DNA of 64,000 nt from positions 496,001 to 560,000 of the forward strand of contig CP099420.1 of the NCBI GenBank assembly GCA_024114885.1, read 5' to 3'. This stretch comes from Septoria linicola. Lineage: Eukaryota > Ascomycota > Dothideomycetes > Mycosphaerellales > Mycosphaerellaceae. The position numbers and the translations under genes are program-made. The first letter of the stretch is position 1. Each line of letters opens with the position of its first letter. The notes beneath the pieces were generated by a model, which was not told the DNA's origin, made no database searches, and saw only the letters and a list, made by a program, of their open reading frames with translations. Below are positions 11,093 to 21,434 of this stretch, piece by piece.

Positions 11093-11892
11093 ATGTGTCG
11101 GAATAGCATGACTGGCTTCAGCTTCACCTCCTCGCTAAACACAGCATGGACCACACCATCGCTATTGTATCGCAGAAGCAAGCTCCACACAATGACCGGT
11201 CGGACGCTTCGTCTGAGCTGGATTCGAGCTAAGTTGAATGGCGAGAAGCTGACAAAGAATCTATATGAGGCGGTAGTGAAAGCGGACCTTTATAATGTGC
11301 AATACTGGATCAGATAAGGGGCTGATGTCAATAGTACCTTCGCGCACGATGGTAACCGGTTTCCCCCTCCAGGCGGCTCCATACTTACCACTGCGCTGGA
11401 CCAGATATGTAACCCCTACAAGCCGGGACAGGCCATCGCCCAAGCGCTACGAGACGCTGGAGCTTGGGCCAATTACGAAGCTATCTCAGATCTGAAAGCG
11501 ATAGTGCTCGCAGGTGGCAGCGAGATTACCCCGGCTGAGGCCTTTTGCCTAGAAAGTATGCGACATCGCGTGTACTCCTCATCAATAATGGTGCGTCGCC
11601 ACATGGCTTTCATCTACTAAGCCATCGAGCCGATCTACTTGGCGAATGCTCTCTACTCTACGGTGCAATATTCGCTGGCAACGAGTCTTTGACCTCGTTC
11701 TTGTTACACCACGGCACCAGTTATGACAGACTGCTGCCGGATCTGACATCTACACAAGCAACGGCTTATGCGGTGAAGCGACAGCATGGCCGAGTTGTAT
11801 CGTTTCTCCTGTAACAGGGCGTCTCCACGTCCAAGGAAGCACTCGTTACCGCGGCAGCTTTACCAGAATGTGTGATTGATACTGGGAGATGA
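11093..11892 (+). pseudogene. Decayed ankyrin-repeat sequence, possible tail of the C2H2 gene
   Basis: The frame through 11220-11320 reads NLYEAVVKADLYNVQYWIR, then TAA, then GADVNSTFAHDGN, an ankyrin repeat with a stop inserted just before GADVN. The same frame continues with QALRDAGAWANYEAISDLKA and ITPAEAFCL. Near 11570 the signal moves to another frame (LLINNGASPHGFHLL, YGAIFAGNESLTSFLLHHG), which ends LL-stop-QGVSTSKEALVTAAAL. The repeated alternation of helix pairs and N-G-A turns fits ankyrin repeats. At least one stop could come from CAA to TAA. Both a frameshift and stops argue for a non-functional remnant. Confidence 0.6.
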
Positions 11893-12220
11893 TGAGAGCG
11901 AAGCTATTGCACCATCGTTCTCTCAGCAGATTTGGTTGGCTTCCACTGAAGTAGGCTTAGGTATCGATTTACCTCTCAAAGTGCAATGACAGTGAAATGG
12001 AGAACAAATCGACAATGGTGAGATGTGAGAACAGCTCGCATTGAAGAGCTATTACAACTGCGTCTCCTACCGCTGCCTTGTCGCCCTTGAACTCACTTCC
12101 CTGATAACCGTCGATCAGCGCTCACCAGCCCCCCCACTTCTCCTTCTGCCCCAGCACGACCTCCTCCTCCAACTTAGCCAATTCCCGTAACTTGGCACGT
12201 TGCCACTCCAGCTCATTTGC
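11893..12220. other. Intergenic stretch
   Basis: About 330 bases with no supported gene, between the ankyrin remnant and the 3' end of the minus-strand 2EXR-like pseudogene. Confidence 0.5.
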
Positions 12221-12629
12221 TCATTTGAGAAGCTCATGCATCCACCACCTCGCAACATGATACACGGTCATATTCCACGCCACAGTTAGCTGCCTTATCA
12301 ATATTTTTTGATGGTCTACATTGAACTGATAGTGCGCGTCCAATTTGTCAAAAGCAGCTTGAGCCAGCGCTCTCGTGTGATTGAGATACATGTCTAGAGC
12401 TTTGCCGTAGGCTGGTAGGCTTTCGTTGCGCGTGAGACGGCAGGTGTGGATGAGTGGGTGCTCGATTGTTCGATTGAATGTTGTCTTCGGGTCGAGTAGG
12501 CTGTAGTGGGTGTAGAGTGTAAAACTCGTAGATCTCTAGGCGCAGCTTTGGGGGAAGAGTCATGAAGGTGGGAGTGACTCGATTTGTTGGAGCTCCTTGT
12601 AGGCTTGAAGTCTGGTGCGAGGTGGCCAT
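12221..12629 (-). pseudogene. 2EXR-like gene with one-base frameshift
   Basis: ATG 12629 opens a frame with FMTLPPKLRLEIYEF, the hallmark of 2EXR/F-box-like proteins. At the AAAA run 12521-12524 (TTTT on the coding strand) the family-like sequence jumps frame. Removing one T gives EFTLYTHYSLLDPK and then an open frame (TIEHPLIHTCRLTRNESLPAYGKALDMYL...) to TGA at 12223-12221, about 135 residues in all. A homopolymer slip, either a real mutation or a sequencing error, is the simplest cause. The first 70 bases overlap the end of the membrane ORF upstream on the same strand. Confidence 0.65.
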
Positions 12630-13108
12630 GGTGCTTTGCTTTTGATGGAGATCTTTGGGTGGGCAGATTGTGTAGAGGTGTGTAATGCTCTCAGTGTGGA
12701 GATGATTGTATGTCTGGATGAAGACGTTGGGGTTGATATCTCTTCTTGAGCAGATTGTGTTGAAGCTAGTACGTATGTCGACGTGATGGAGAGCAGCTTT
12801 GACTTAAGATCTTTCATTCCTGAGATGCCGTCGAACCAGACTGAAATTGATGCCAAGATGCTGACCAGAGTGTAGAGCCCATAGAAAGCTGAATCAAGCT
12901 GAATGGGCTTTACAAACTCAGCCTCGAGAGTAAGCCAGATTATTGTGAGGATAAAGTTTTGAGGACATGACCGCTTGGCGAACCTGGAACGATGGTCGTG
13001 CAGACCAGCCTTGACGACAAGTCCGTAGTGAAGCGCGTACTATCGGTACAGATACTCTGATATGTGTTGGAGTCTGGCATGATCGTCCTTGTAGGCTTCG
13101 AGCCGCAT
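12560..13108 (-). pseudogene. Hypothetical membrane protein ORF with one in-frame TAG
   Basis: From ATG 13108 the frame reads MRLEAYKDDHARLQHISEYLYR, then TAG (13042-13040), then YALHYGLVVKAGLHDHRSRF and on without another stop to 12560, 183 codons in all. The middle has two hydrophobic stretches (FILTIIWLTLEAEF and AFYGLYTLVSILASISVWF), so it is probably an integral membrane protein, followed by a long Ser/Thr-rich tail. The TAG could be a CAG changed by one transition. No convincing intron removes it. I do not recognise the family. Confidence 0.45.
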
Positions 13109-13131
13109 TTGCTTCAGTCATCGCGCACTCC

Positions 13132-13641
13132 TCACGCCTTCTGCTCCTCCTCTTCCTTCTTCAACTTCTCCGTCCTCAGCTGATTCCTCTTTCCCAGTAT
13201 TCTCAACGTACTCTTCCTTTCTTGCTCCGTCATTTGTTCCCAATTACTGATCCTCGACAACGAACCATCCTTGTTCACGACCAGAGGACCCAAGTGATCT
13301 AGCTTGACAGTGTCTGATCCACTCGACATATCCAGCTTGGTGGCCTTGCCTTCGGCAGGTGGCTCAGGAAGACCGAGAGGATGGCCATTTACATCTCTAA
13401 GCTCAGGATCCGCTGTAGATTCGGACGTGGACGACATTCTCGTTGTGGTAGTGCTGCAGCTCGAAGCGAAAGGTGGAAAAGCTCGACGTGCTTGCGGGAA
13501 GTTGATCAGCAGTTTTGAGGCTGCGTTGTTGGTGCTCAAGTAGCGCATTAGGATGCTGTCTGGTTCTTTGAGCTGTAGTCCGAGCAAGAGAGCGAGGAAA
13601 GTGATAAGTATGGTCACGGTGAGTTTTGTCTGGCGTGACAT
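13132..13641 (-). CDS. Conserved fungal protein of unknown function with N-terminal membrane anchor
   Basis: From ATG 13641 (MSRQTKLTV) the protein has 169 residues; the frame runs further upstream only to a GTG. Residues about 7-25 are strongly hydrophobic (LTVTILITFLALLLGL), a signal anchor. The C-terminal half carries a pattern I recognise from small uncharacterised fungal proteins: DVNGHPLGLPEPPAEG, KLDHLGPLVVNKDGSLSRI and WEQMTEQERKSTLRILGKRNQLR, ending in a Lys/Glu-rich tail. Function is unknown. Its gene ends 24 bases downstream-to-upstream from the start of the broken membrane ORF on the same strand. Confidence 0.75.
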   Translation of the reverse strand: MSRQTKLTVTILITFLALLLGLQLKEPDSILMRYLSTNNAASKLLINFPQARRAFPPFASSCSTTTTRMSSTSESTADPELRDVNGHPLGLPEPPAEGKATKLDMSSGSDTVKLDHLGPLVVNKDGSLSRISNWEQMTEQERKSTLRILGKRNQLRTEKLKKEEEEQKA

Positions 13642-14252
13642 GGGCAACTTTCGAGAAGACCTAGCTCGGAAGGATTGTCCGAGTTTCACACTGACTACTG
13701 CTTATGAGGACCGCATATTTGTAGATACAGTGAGGTGCATTTCCCGACGCTGAAGACTGACAGTCAAGTCAATCTCGTGTGATGGGTTCACTTGGGGATT
13801 GAGCATTGGCCAACGCCAAGAGTAAACATGCCAAGTATTTCAGAGATCTGGTGAGGAGAGAACAATCATCACATATCAACATATCTCTGAACATGTGCAT
13901 TCCGGAGCTGATGACAGCTCACACGGCGAGTCTGTGATGAACTTGATTGTGACAATAGGTCAGGCGGACAGGTCGCTGCATATCTCGCGGTATCATGTAA
14001 GCGCTCTAGGGCGGACTTGACAAAGTTGAAATGTGTCGCTGTATCCTTGTAAAAGTTCGTAAAGATCGTGACTACTCTTGACATCGTAGCTATCGCACAC
14101 ACCTGCCGTTCATTGTCATTGTCATTCGACACATCCAAACACAGCGCAACAGAAACAAAGTGCCTCTCGTCCTTCAAAATCTCCAACCATCTGTACACCC
14201 ATCCTCAAAGCTACTGTCGCGACCATGTAAGCCCGACAAGCGTGTGAGAATC
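13642..14252. other. Intergenic stretch
   Basis: About 610 bases between the membrane-anchored protein and the 3' end of the DCAF11-like gene. It should contain the promoter of the former and the terminator of the latter; no specific element was recognised. Confidence 0.5.
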
Positions 14253-16597
14253 CTACTCATCATCATCATCCTCATTCCCAAACAGCGCCCCCAACCCCCT
14301 CCGATCCCTCAACCTCGTTTCCCTCGTCTCTCTCCCCGCCGCCGTCGCACTAGTCCCATAATACCTCTGATCATGCTGCAACTGCGCCGTAACCCTCGAG
14401 CCCATGGGTGCACTGCCCAGACTCTCCGCCTTATCATATGCCTCCCCAGTCTTCAACTCCTCCTCATCCTCAGGCGCACACTCATCAGTCTCCACACCAT
14501 CATTCCACGAATGTACGGTGCACGTTCCCAGCCCGTGGTCCCAGCCATTCCAGCTCGTGGCTGCAATGACAGGAGCGGAGGGATGCCAGGAGGCGTCGCG
14601 GACGATAGTTTTCCAGACACCGCCGCGGCCGTAGTAGTCGTAGCGGTCAACGAAGCGTTCGTCGCTGACAGGGCGGGAGTTTTTGGTGGCGGCGAGGACG
14701 TTGATGGTGCCGGCTTCGGTGCCGTCGAGGTTCCAGATGTAGATTTTGCCGTCGTGGGAGCCGGAGTAGATGTAGCGGCCGTCGGTGGAGGAGGCGGGGG
14801 AGAAGTGGCAACGGATGAGAGTCTTGAGCACGCGATGACCGCGGAAGGTGACGAGGGAGCAGTCGTGAGGGTGAGGTGTGTGGTCTTCGGTGTCGTAGGG
14901 TGAAAAGCGGTAGTCGAAGTTGGTCGTGAAGTCCTGCAAAGTAATCAGTGGAAGCACGATGGCATAAGTATCAATGCAAGTTACTCACCTGTGGATTGAG
15001 GCGCTCTCCCTTATCTGTCGAAACCATCTTTCTCAGATCCCACAACTTGCAGGTCTGATCCTTAGCATTAGAGATGACATATCTCCCGTCGCCCTTACTG
15101 TCGATATATGTGATTCCCTCGGTATGTCCCAAGAACATTCCAGCTGGCCGCATACTGGCCAGAGACCTTCGATCCCAGACTTTCAGCGTCGTGTCGTCGG
15201 ATCCAGAATAGAGAATGTGTGGACTCATCTTATCACCGAAGCACACTGCATTCACATCATCCTGATGTCCTGGTATTCGCAGAATGCTTCGTCTTGCTTC
15301 GAGGTCGTAGACGTACACGGACTGATCTGAGGTGCCTGCCACAATCTCGCTGCCATCTCCGCTGAAACGTAGTGACCAGATGCCGAAGTGTCCTCGATTT
15401 CGACCCCAGCCAGCTCCGCCTCCACTACCACCAGTATCTGAGAAGTCGAGTAATTGTGGTTCTGATTGATCGCCTTGTTCTGTTCGCGCTAAGCAAATTT
15501 GACTTCGAATACTGCTGTATGCCAACAGCTTATTGTCGGGGCTAAGACTTGCGTCTGTGATGGTCCATTGGCCTCCATAATAATGCACTGTCTTGTAGTA
15601 CTTCCAGTCATATGGATTCGATGTGTCATACATTCGCACTTTGAAGTCTTGCCCACAAGCGAAGAAGAAACTGCCATCCTCCGAGAACTGCCCAGAGTAA
15701 CAACGCGCATTCAAATTGATGATGAGATCAGCCTTCGAGCCAGGAATTAGATCTTGCGATGCGAGACTTCCAAGTACTTTGGCCCGGCCACGATTCTCCA
15801 CTCCCATCTCGCGGTCCAGCATTCGGTAGGCAAGCTTCCGCTTGTGGCGACGAGTTTCTGTGTTCAGAGGTTCACCGCACGCAGAATGTAGACATCGATC
15901 ATTGTTGCCAAAAGTTCCACTCTGCATCAACTCCCCGCCCTCTTCTGATGGAATAGGGGGATATCGATCGCCGGCAAAACTTCTTCGAGCTGCCCTTCGC
16001 CTTCGACTGCCATAATGTTGTAATTCATCATCGTCGTCTTCATCGTCATCTTCTAGGGCGGCATGCCGAGTTCTCCCTTGCGATCGAGTCGTGATTCCAG
16101 TTTGAAATAGACCTCGTAACCCAGCATGACTGAGCAATTGCAGTAATTGTGCCTGTGTCATGTTGATGGTGCGGGTTCCTTGTGTGGCTGTAGTCGGCTG
16201 TGGCGTTTGTGCACCCTCTTCACCTTCTTCTGCACCTCCTTCTTCACCCTCATCCTCCTCTTCATCCTCTCCCTCTCCCTCCACCTCGAATGATATCTCT
16301 TCGCCATCTTCGTCCCGCAATGTGCCTTCTTCGGCATCGAAGTATATCGTTTGATGTCCCTCAGCCTCGTCTTCCTCGTCGCCGGTCGAAGTGATGTCGT
16401 CGCTCGCGAGCTATCATGTCATATCAGTCGCCAAACCTATGAGATCTTGCTATTTCTTCACTTGGAACCACAATCGTTCGGTATTTCGTGGTATAGAGCT
16501 CCATTTGCCTCACCTCATAGTCCATGTCGTCATCCATTTCTTCCGACTGTGTTTCCCACGACTCTGCTGGCGAAAAGGCGTCTCGTGAGGCTGACAT
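14253..16597 (-). CDS. WD40 protein of DCAF11 / LEC14B type (CUL4-DDB1 substrate receptor family)
   Basis: Three exons: 16597-16514, 16410-14989 and 14933-14253, with introns of 103 and 55 bp (GTGAGG...ATAG; GTGAGT...GCAG), giving 728 residues. The start is ATG 16597 in CCAAGATGTC context. The N-terminus is very acidic (long Glu/Asp runs), followed by a disordered segment and then WD repeats. Clear WD/WDxR motifs are LKVWDRRSL and CKLWDLRKM; the last exon has IYSGSHDGKIYIWNLDG. WDxR motifs contact DDB1, so a role as CRL4 receptor is inferred. Family members are nuclear or cytosolic. The frame is intact across both introns, so the gene looks functional. Confidence 0.9.
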
Positions 16598-17580
16598 CTT
16601 GGTGGAATCCTGGATTACTCGACAAACCAAGGGCTTGCAGGACTCAGAATGAGACACACAAGAAGCAATGCGGTCAAGTGGTGATGGCCACTAAGCTTAT
16701 CGGCACGGAGCTAAGCTGTCATATCGCCGCTGCCGAGGAGACCCACTCTACAGCACCATCACTTGGAAATACTGTTTCAATACTCCCTCCTCCTCATTCA
16801 TACGACGTCTATGTCACTGAGGACATTGAGAACGCTGGGATGTATTGTGCAGTCTAATACCGTGAGCTGTAGGTTCCTGTAGCTCTTCTCAGAATCCGGC
16901 AAAGCGCCTGACACCTTTCCTTTCGTCCTTAAGCTCATCTGTCGAAGAGCATACAGCTCAACGTCATGCAAAAGGTAGATCTATCAGTTCACCATATCGC
17001 AAATGATGTGCTTCACAAATTTCTTGCTCCACAACCAAAATCGACTCAGAGAGCATCTCTCTAGACACCGACGCAGATAGTACCTGAAGACTCTGAAATC
17101 GAGCTAGAGCACATAAGACCAGGAATCGACGAACTTGCGGTCTTTAACTCAATTTGGGGGCACTGGGCTGGAAATAAGTGCTTGTGACATTTCTGATGTC
17201 CGGTCCCACGCCTACTGTCTAAGGTCCGGGACTGTCTGTGGACATTGCCAAGTTTCTCCATCAGGAGCTTAGCCAGCATCTTAGCAGCATATAATTGGCC
17301 ATTCATGATTGTCTTCGATGTGGCAGTGTCTGCACTGTCGCTCCACGCTTCGTTCTTCTTCGAGCAATGACTTTACACCCTATTGATGGGACCTCTTGAC
17401 ACGAGTTTCCGCATCTATGTGTAGAGGGTGGTAGATGCCACAAGAATGCATGAGCAAAAGCTCTCCGTAAGAACTGCTTGTTCTACCGCAAACAAACACG
17501 CCCACAAGATTCCACTGTCATCTCAATCCAGAGTCTCCTCCCACCTCCTCACCCTACCCAGTGGTCTCTCCCAGCCGGCC
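16598..17580. other. Intergenic, divergent promoter region
   Basis: Lies between the divergent DCAF11-like (minus) and CCCH-like (plus) genes. No gene is supported. Confidence 0.5.
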
Positions 17581-18438
17581 ATGACCTCTCCACGCTCCCC
17601 CGATCCCCACGCAACTTACCCATCCTCCGTACTCTCGAGCCCGACTTTTCTCAGCCCAAGTCCATTCTCCCCTCAATCAACTCCCGCCGCCAAGGGACGA
17701 CGCGTGCAGACTTGCCTCAGATGGGCAAGCGATGGCAGTGGCCAGGAAGGCGAGAAAAGCTCCTATGCGCACTATTATTTTCCTTCGATTGTATGGCGCG
17801 GACATGCGAAGCCCGTCAAGACGGAGATGTGTAGGTTTTGGGCGTTGGGGAATGTTGATGGTGGTGGCGGTGATGAGGAGCTTGCTGAGACTACTGTGTC
17901 GCTGAGCATCGACGGCGATGGTGGTACGAGGAGTCAAAGTGGTAAGCTGAAGTGCACTGGGAACGCATGCCGATGATGGTGATACGAGGAAGCGTTTAAC
18001 TTTGTTGACTTTTCATCTCTCACAGACCAGCAGCAAAGCTCCACAAAGCAATGCGGATACTCGTCTAACATATGCGGCTTCGCGCACGCACTCCTGGGCT
18101 CGGAAGAGATCCAAGAGAACAAGAGCATCGCCATGATGACTGCTCAGCTACCGTTCAGCGCTACCCTGGTTTTGCAGTGCAAGACCTGCAACGAGCAATT
18201 CTCTTTAATGACGGAGGCCATGCGGCATTGTCCAGAGCAAGGGCATACGCGGAGTACCCGATTGGAAACGACGACGATGCCGGTATCGTCTCCGACGATG
18301 TTGGGAGACTTGTTTCCATTGCCGATAGGGAACAGTAGAGCGGCTCAGGCGCGGAGAGGTTCGTTCGCGTCGTCGATGAGGGAGCGGCCTCAGATACGCA
18401 CGGCTTCGTTCGCTTCGTCGTATGGTAAGCGGGGCTGA
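17581..18438 (+). CDS. CCCH-type zinc finger-like protein
   Basis: Exon 1 (17581-17941) and exon 2 (18026-18438) join across an 84-bp intron (GTAAGC...CACAG) in phase 1, giving about 257 residues. ATG 17581 has good context (GGCCATGA). KTEMCRFW resembles the start of a tristetraprolin-type CCCH finger (KTELCRxF), and CGYSSNICGFAHALLGSEE resembles its second half (C-x5/6-C-x3-H). With this splice the two halves are separated by about 46 Gly/Asp/Ser-rich residues. Joining 17853 to 18049 instead would give an exact C-x8-C spacing. A second Cys/His cluster is CKTCNEQFSLMTEAMRHCPEQGH. It is probably an RNA-binding or regulatory protein; splicing is uncertain. Confidence 0.6.
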
Positions 18439-19239
18439 CGAAGCGAAGCTGAAGGACATGAAGAGTGACTGGAGGGAGAAGAAGGGCTGATTGCATGGCG
18501 GCAAGCGGCGAGCTGTTGCGGATCGCGCCTCGAGGCTATTGAAGGTTGTGCTTGTGTCTTTCCAAGGGCGATCGGAAAGCAGTGCTTTCACTCGGATCAT
18601 GCTGCTTCTGAGGAGAAGATGGCCAGAATGGTGAGCTCTATCGGCATGCAAGCATTTGCAGTGTGCTGAGGGCAATACAACCCACGACGACTTGCATGTG
18701 TCGTTGCTGGTCGGTATTTGCCATTTTCGAGCATCCTTCGGTATTGAAAGTAAGCAATATCACCGGACATGAAGTCATTTCACCTTCTCCTTACCATCCA
18801 TCTGAGCTGATGAAGTCAACGTGCCAGTCTCCGCTTCATCAAATGTCATGCTCATTGTCGACCTCTTGACTCGCAAAGCATGTTCTACGTATCAATTTCG
18901 CCGAACAGTCGGTCTCAACATACCTGGAGGATGAAGAATTGGATCAAGGAAAGTGCTGACGTCTAAGCTCTCGGGTCTTCCCAATGCGTTGGTTCGGTAT
19001 TGATACACTTTTGAATCCTTCGAAACCTATGACTCGTGTACCAATGTCGTTTGTCCGGATACTGCGCTCGAAAACTTGAATACGCTCAGCAGATGGGAGA
19101 AGATCTGCTGCGCGCATCAGGAAAAAGTGATGTCTATCTTGAGTCAATACGACACAGGGAATGCTGTATTTGTGTACAAATGTGCTTCGTTGGCACAACG
19201 CTGGAACGTGATTTGTGGCTTGGTTGTTGCAGCGGTCGG
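18439..19239. other. Intergenic stretch between convergent genes
   Basis: Between the 3' ends of the CCCH-like (plus) and Asterix (minus) genes. Nothing recognisable apart from expected transcript ends. Confidence 0.45.
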
Positions 19240-20019
19240 CTACGGGGATGGTGCTGGAGCTTCGGTTCCGCTTCCCGCTCCTGGACGAGCTCCTCCCACA
19301 GGAGGCATGAATAGTGGCATATACCCTGTTCAGTCAAAGCTTGTCAGCATCTGTCAAAGTCTGAATTGTGAAGGGTGCCTGAGAGTGGTGACGAGCGTCA
19401 GGAGAGGCCGTTGCTGCGAGCCGTCGGCCTCGCTAGGGACAGCGCAAACAAATAGTGATCACCATGACGGATCTGCACGAAGAAGCAACGTACCGACACC
19501 AAGCGACAATGCTGCCATTCCGACCTGTAGGTAAGCTGGCGAGGAAGCTGCCGCTTTTTGGGCTGGAGTCTCGGAAAGCCAGCTCTGAATGGCAAAGAGG
19601 ATTGCAGTCCATCCAAGGAGCCTGGCGGGATGGTTAGAATAAAAGTCGCAGTGCCTTGAACATAAAGCTTACTTGTTCCTCGTAAAGATCTACATGTGGT
19701 CAGCCCAAGGACATGAACAGGGCAGTCACGTGAAAGTTGTGGGAATATGGGACATAGCTTACAGCTGCCATAGGAAGGGTACTGGTCATCGTGCCTAAAG
19801 GATGAGACGTCAGCACGTTGCATCGCAATGCGAGGTGCGAAGTGGAATGCCTCACTTTGGAAGTCTGTGCTGCCTTCATCCTTTTCTGCGGCCTGATAAG
19901 GTACGACTAGAATAGGTGACACAGTAAGCGTTGATTCGAGGGCGATAATCTGCTGGCCAGATTGCGGATCACGAATTCCTACCCAGGTCTGGCCGGCGCA
20001 TATCTTTCTTGGTGGACAT
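19240..20019 (-). CDS. Asterix / UPF0139 ER membrane protein, six exons
   Basis: Assembled from six exons: 20019-19983, 19906-19856, 19794-19763, 19689-19673, 19621-19494 and 19325-19240. All five introns have GT...AG ends and the sum is exactly 117 codons (116 residues). The N-terminus has KKDMRRPDLVVPYQ, then TSTLPMAAIFTRNK, the family signature. Two hydrophobic helices follow (LLGWTAILFAIQSWLSE and VGMAALSLGVGYMPLFMPP), then a Gly/Pro-rich tail. Human Asterix (WDR83OS) is part of the PAT intramembrane chaperone complex at the ER; the same role is inferred here. One exon is only 17 bases. The gene is divergent from MED12 across 1.3 kb. Confidence 0.9.
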
Positions 20020-21364
20020 GTTGTCGATGGGCAGCAGATAGCGCGGGTCCGGAAAGCGTGGCGAGATAGCTGGTGCGATTCGAGGATCGGTGAATGTGTT
20101 GGTTGTGCAGTCGTTCTGCAAGATGTTGCCGAGGACACGAGATCTGAACGCTAGCGGCGCGTGCCAAGCGCGCCTTTGGGCAGATATCAAAGATGTCGAT
20201 TTCTGGGCACAAGCAGACAATATCAAGGTCAAGATTATGCTATCTAGATCCTCGCATCGCCTGCCGGATATGTCTTCCACAAGTGGATTATGTCGAGCTT
20301 CGTGAGTCGCAGCGTGTCAGCACTGCCAAGTACAACGCAGTGATAAGGGCGGGAGGGAAGGTGCCACCCGCAAGTCTGGACGAGAGGTCACAACGTGGCT
20401 AAATCCTTCGCCGCTCACCTGTTCGCCCTGGTGTCCATCTCCGACGCGTGCAAGCGAGCTCTGTTCTCGGAGAACGACGAGTGACATGATCTCTCAGACG
20501 CCACGACTTACCTGACCCAGATCTGTACAACCGGAGCAGTGTAACCGACATCACGACTGGCCAGATCAGCACTCAATACTTTCTTATGCCGTCTTCCGTG
20601 GGTGTTTCGGAACAGCTGCACAAAGACCGCGATGCGTGCGGTGGTGCACAGGTACACGCGATAGATACACGACTTTTGATTGAGAAATTGATTGATCCGC
20701 GCAGCCTGGTACCACACTATAGAGCACAAAGTAGGCCACACTGCACAGTGTGCATCCTGTAGAACGACTCGTTGACATACGATGCTGGCAATCATCACTG
20801 CTTAGACTTGCTCATTATTACTGCAATACTTGTGATGAGAACAGACCGGAAGTGAGGAATTGCTAAGAACGCGGGCGAAGTTGCTCTAATCAAATGCGCC
20901 GCTTATCTCGTCCGTCCGTCTTTCATCATTTCATCACCGACAGTTGCGCTGCAGCCCTCTCCTCAATCTCGGAAACGCCATTTCTCAACTCGGCGGTGGA
21001 TCAGTGAACGAATCGCGTCAGCTGCAGCTCCCAGCTTTCCTTTTCCGCTCTCGGTTCACTGCCTGTCGCCCCATGCCGACTGGATGGTGCTTGTCTCATC
21101 GTCTGGCTCCACGGCTTACCTTGCTCTTTGTGCATGGAACAACCTCGCTGCCGTCTACCGCGTGCCTGCATTACTCTGTTACTACTACAGCCGTGCCACT
21201 GCCATCTGACGTCCCTCTTCTCTTGGATCTAACCACTTCACCACTGTCTCTTCAACCAGCAAACACAATATCTACCTATACACCGTCGCCGCTACCATGT
21301 CCGGTTCGACAAGCTAACCGATGCGGCTCGTGTCTGACGATGATGCTGCTCCCCCGGCCGTACT
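20020..21364. other. Divergent promoter region of Asterix and MED12
   Basis: About 1.3 kb with no supported gene. Short open frames upstream of the Asterix ATG (to 20280, minus) probably reflect 5' UTR. Two upstream ORFs precede MED12, listed separately. Confidence 0.5.
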
Positions 21365-21434
21365 ATGGATTATGGGCATCGAGTACTGGGCGGAGGAACG
21401 GGACAGCGACCGCTGCCCCCTCAGCGTGCAGTGA
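21297..21434 (+). promoter_or_regulatory. Two upstream ORFs before MED12
   Basis: uORF1, 21297-21317 (MSGSTS), starts in CTACCATGT context. uORF2, 21321-21434 (37 codons), overlaps the MED12 start at 21365 in another frame. If both lie in the transcript they could lower MED12 translation. The transcript start is not known. Confidence 0.4.

Noticed and set aside
14160..14903. 247-codon plus-strand frame opposite the DCAF11-like gene
   Set aside because: Val/Asp/Gly-rich antisense shadow of the WD40 exon.
19398..20138. 246-codon minus-strand frame across the Asterix locus
   Set aside because: It runs through Asterix introns and out-of-frame exons; the six-exon model explains the region with family motifs.
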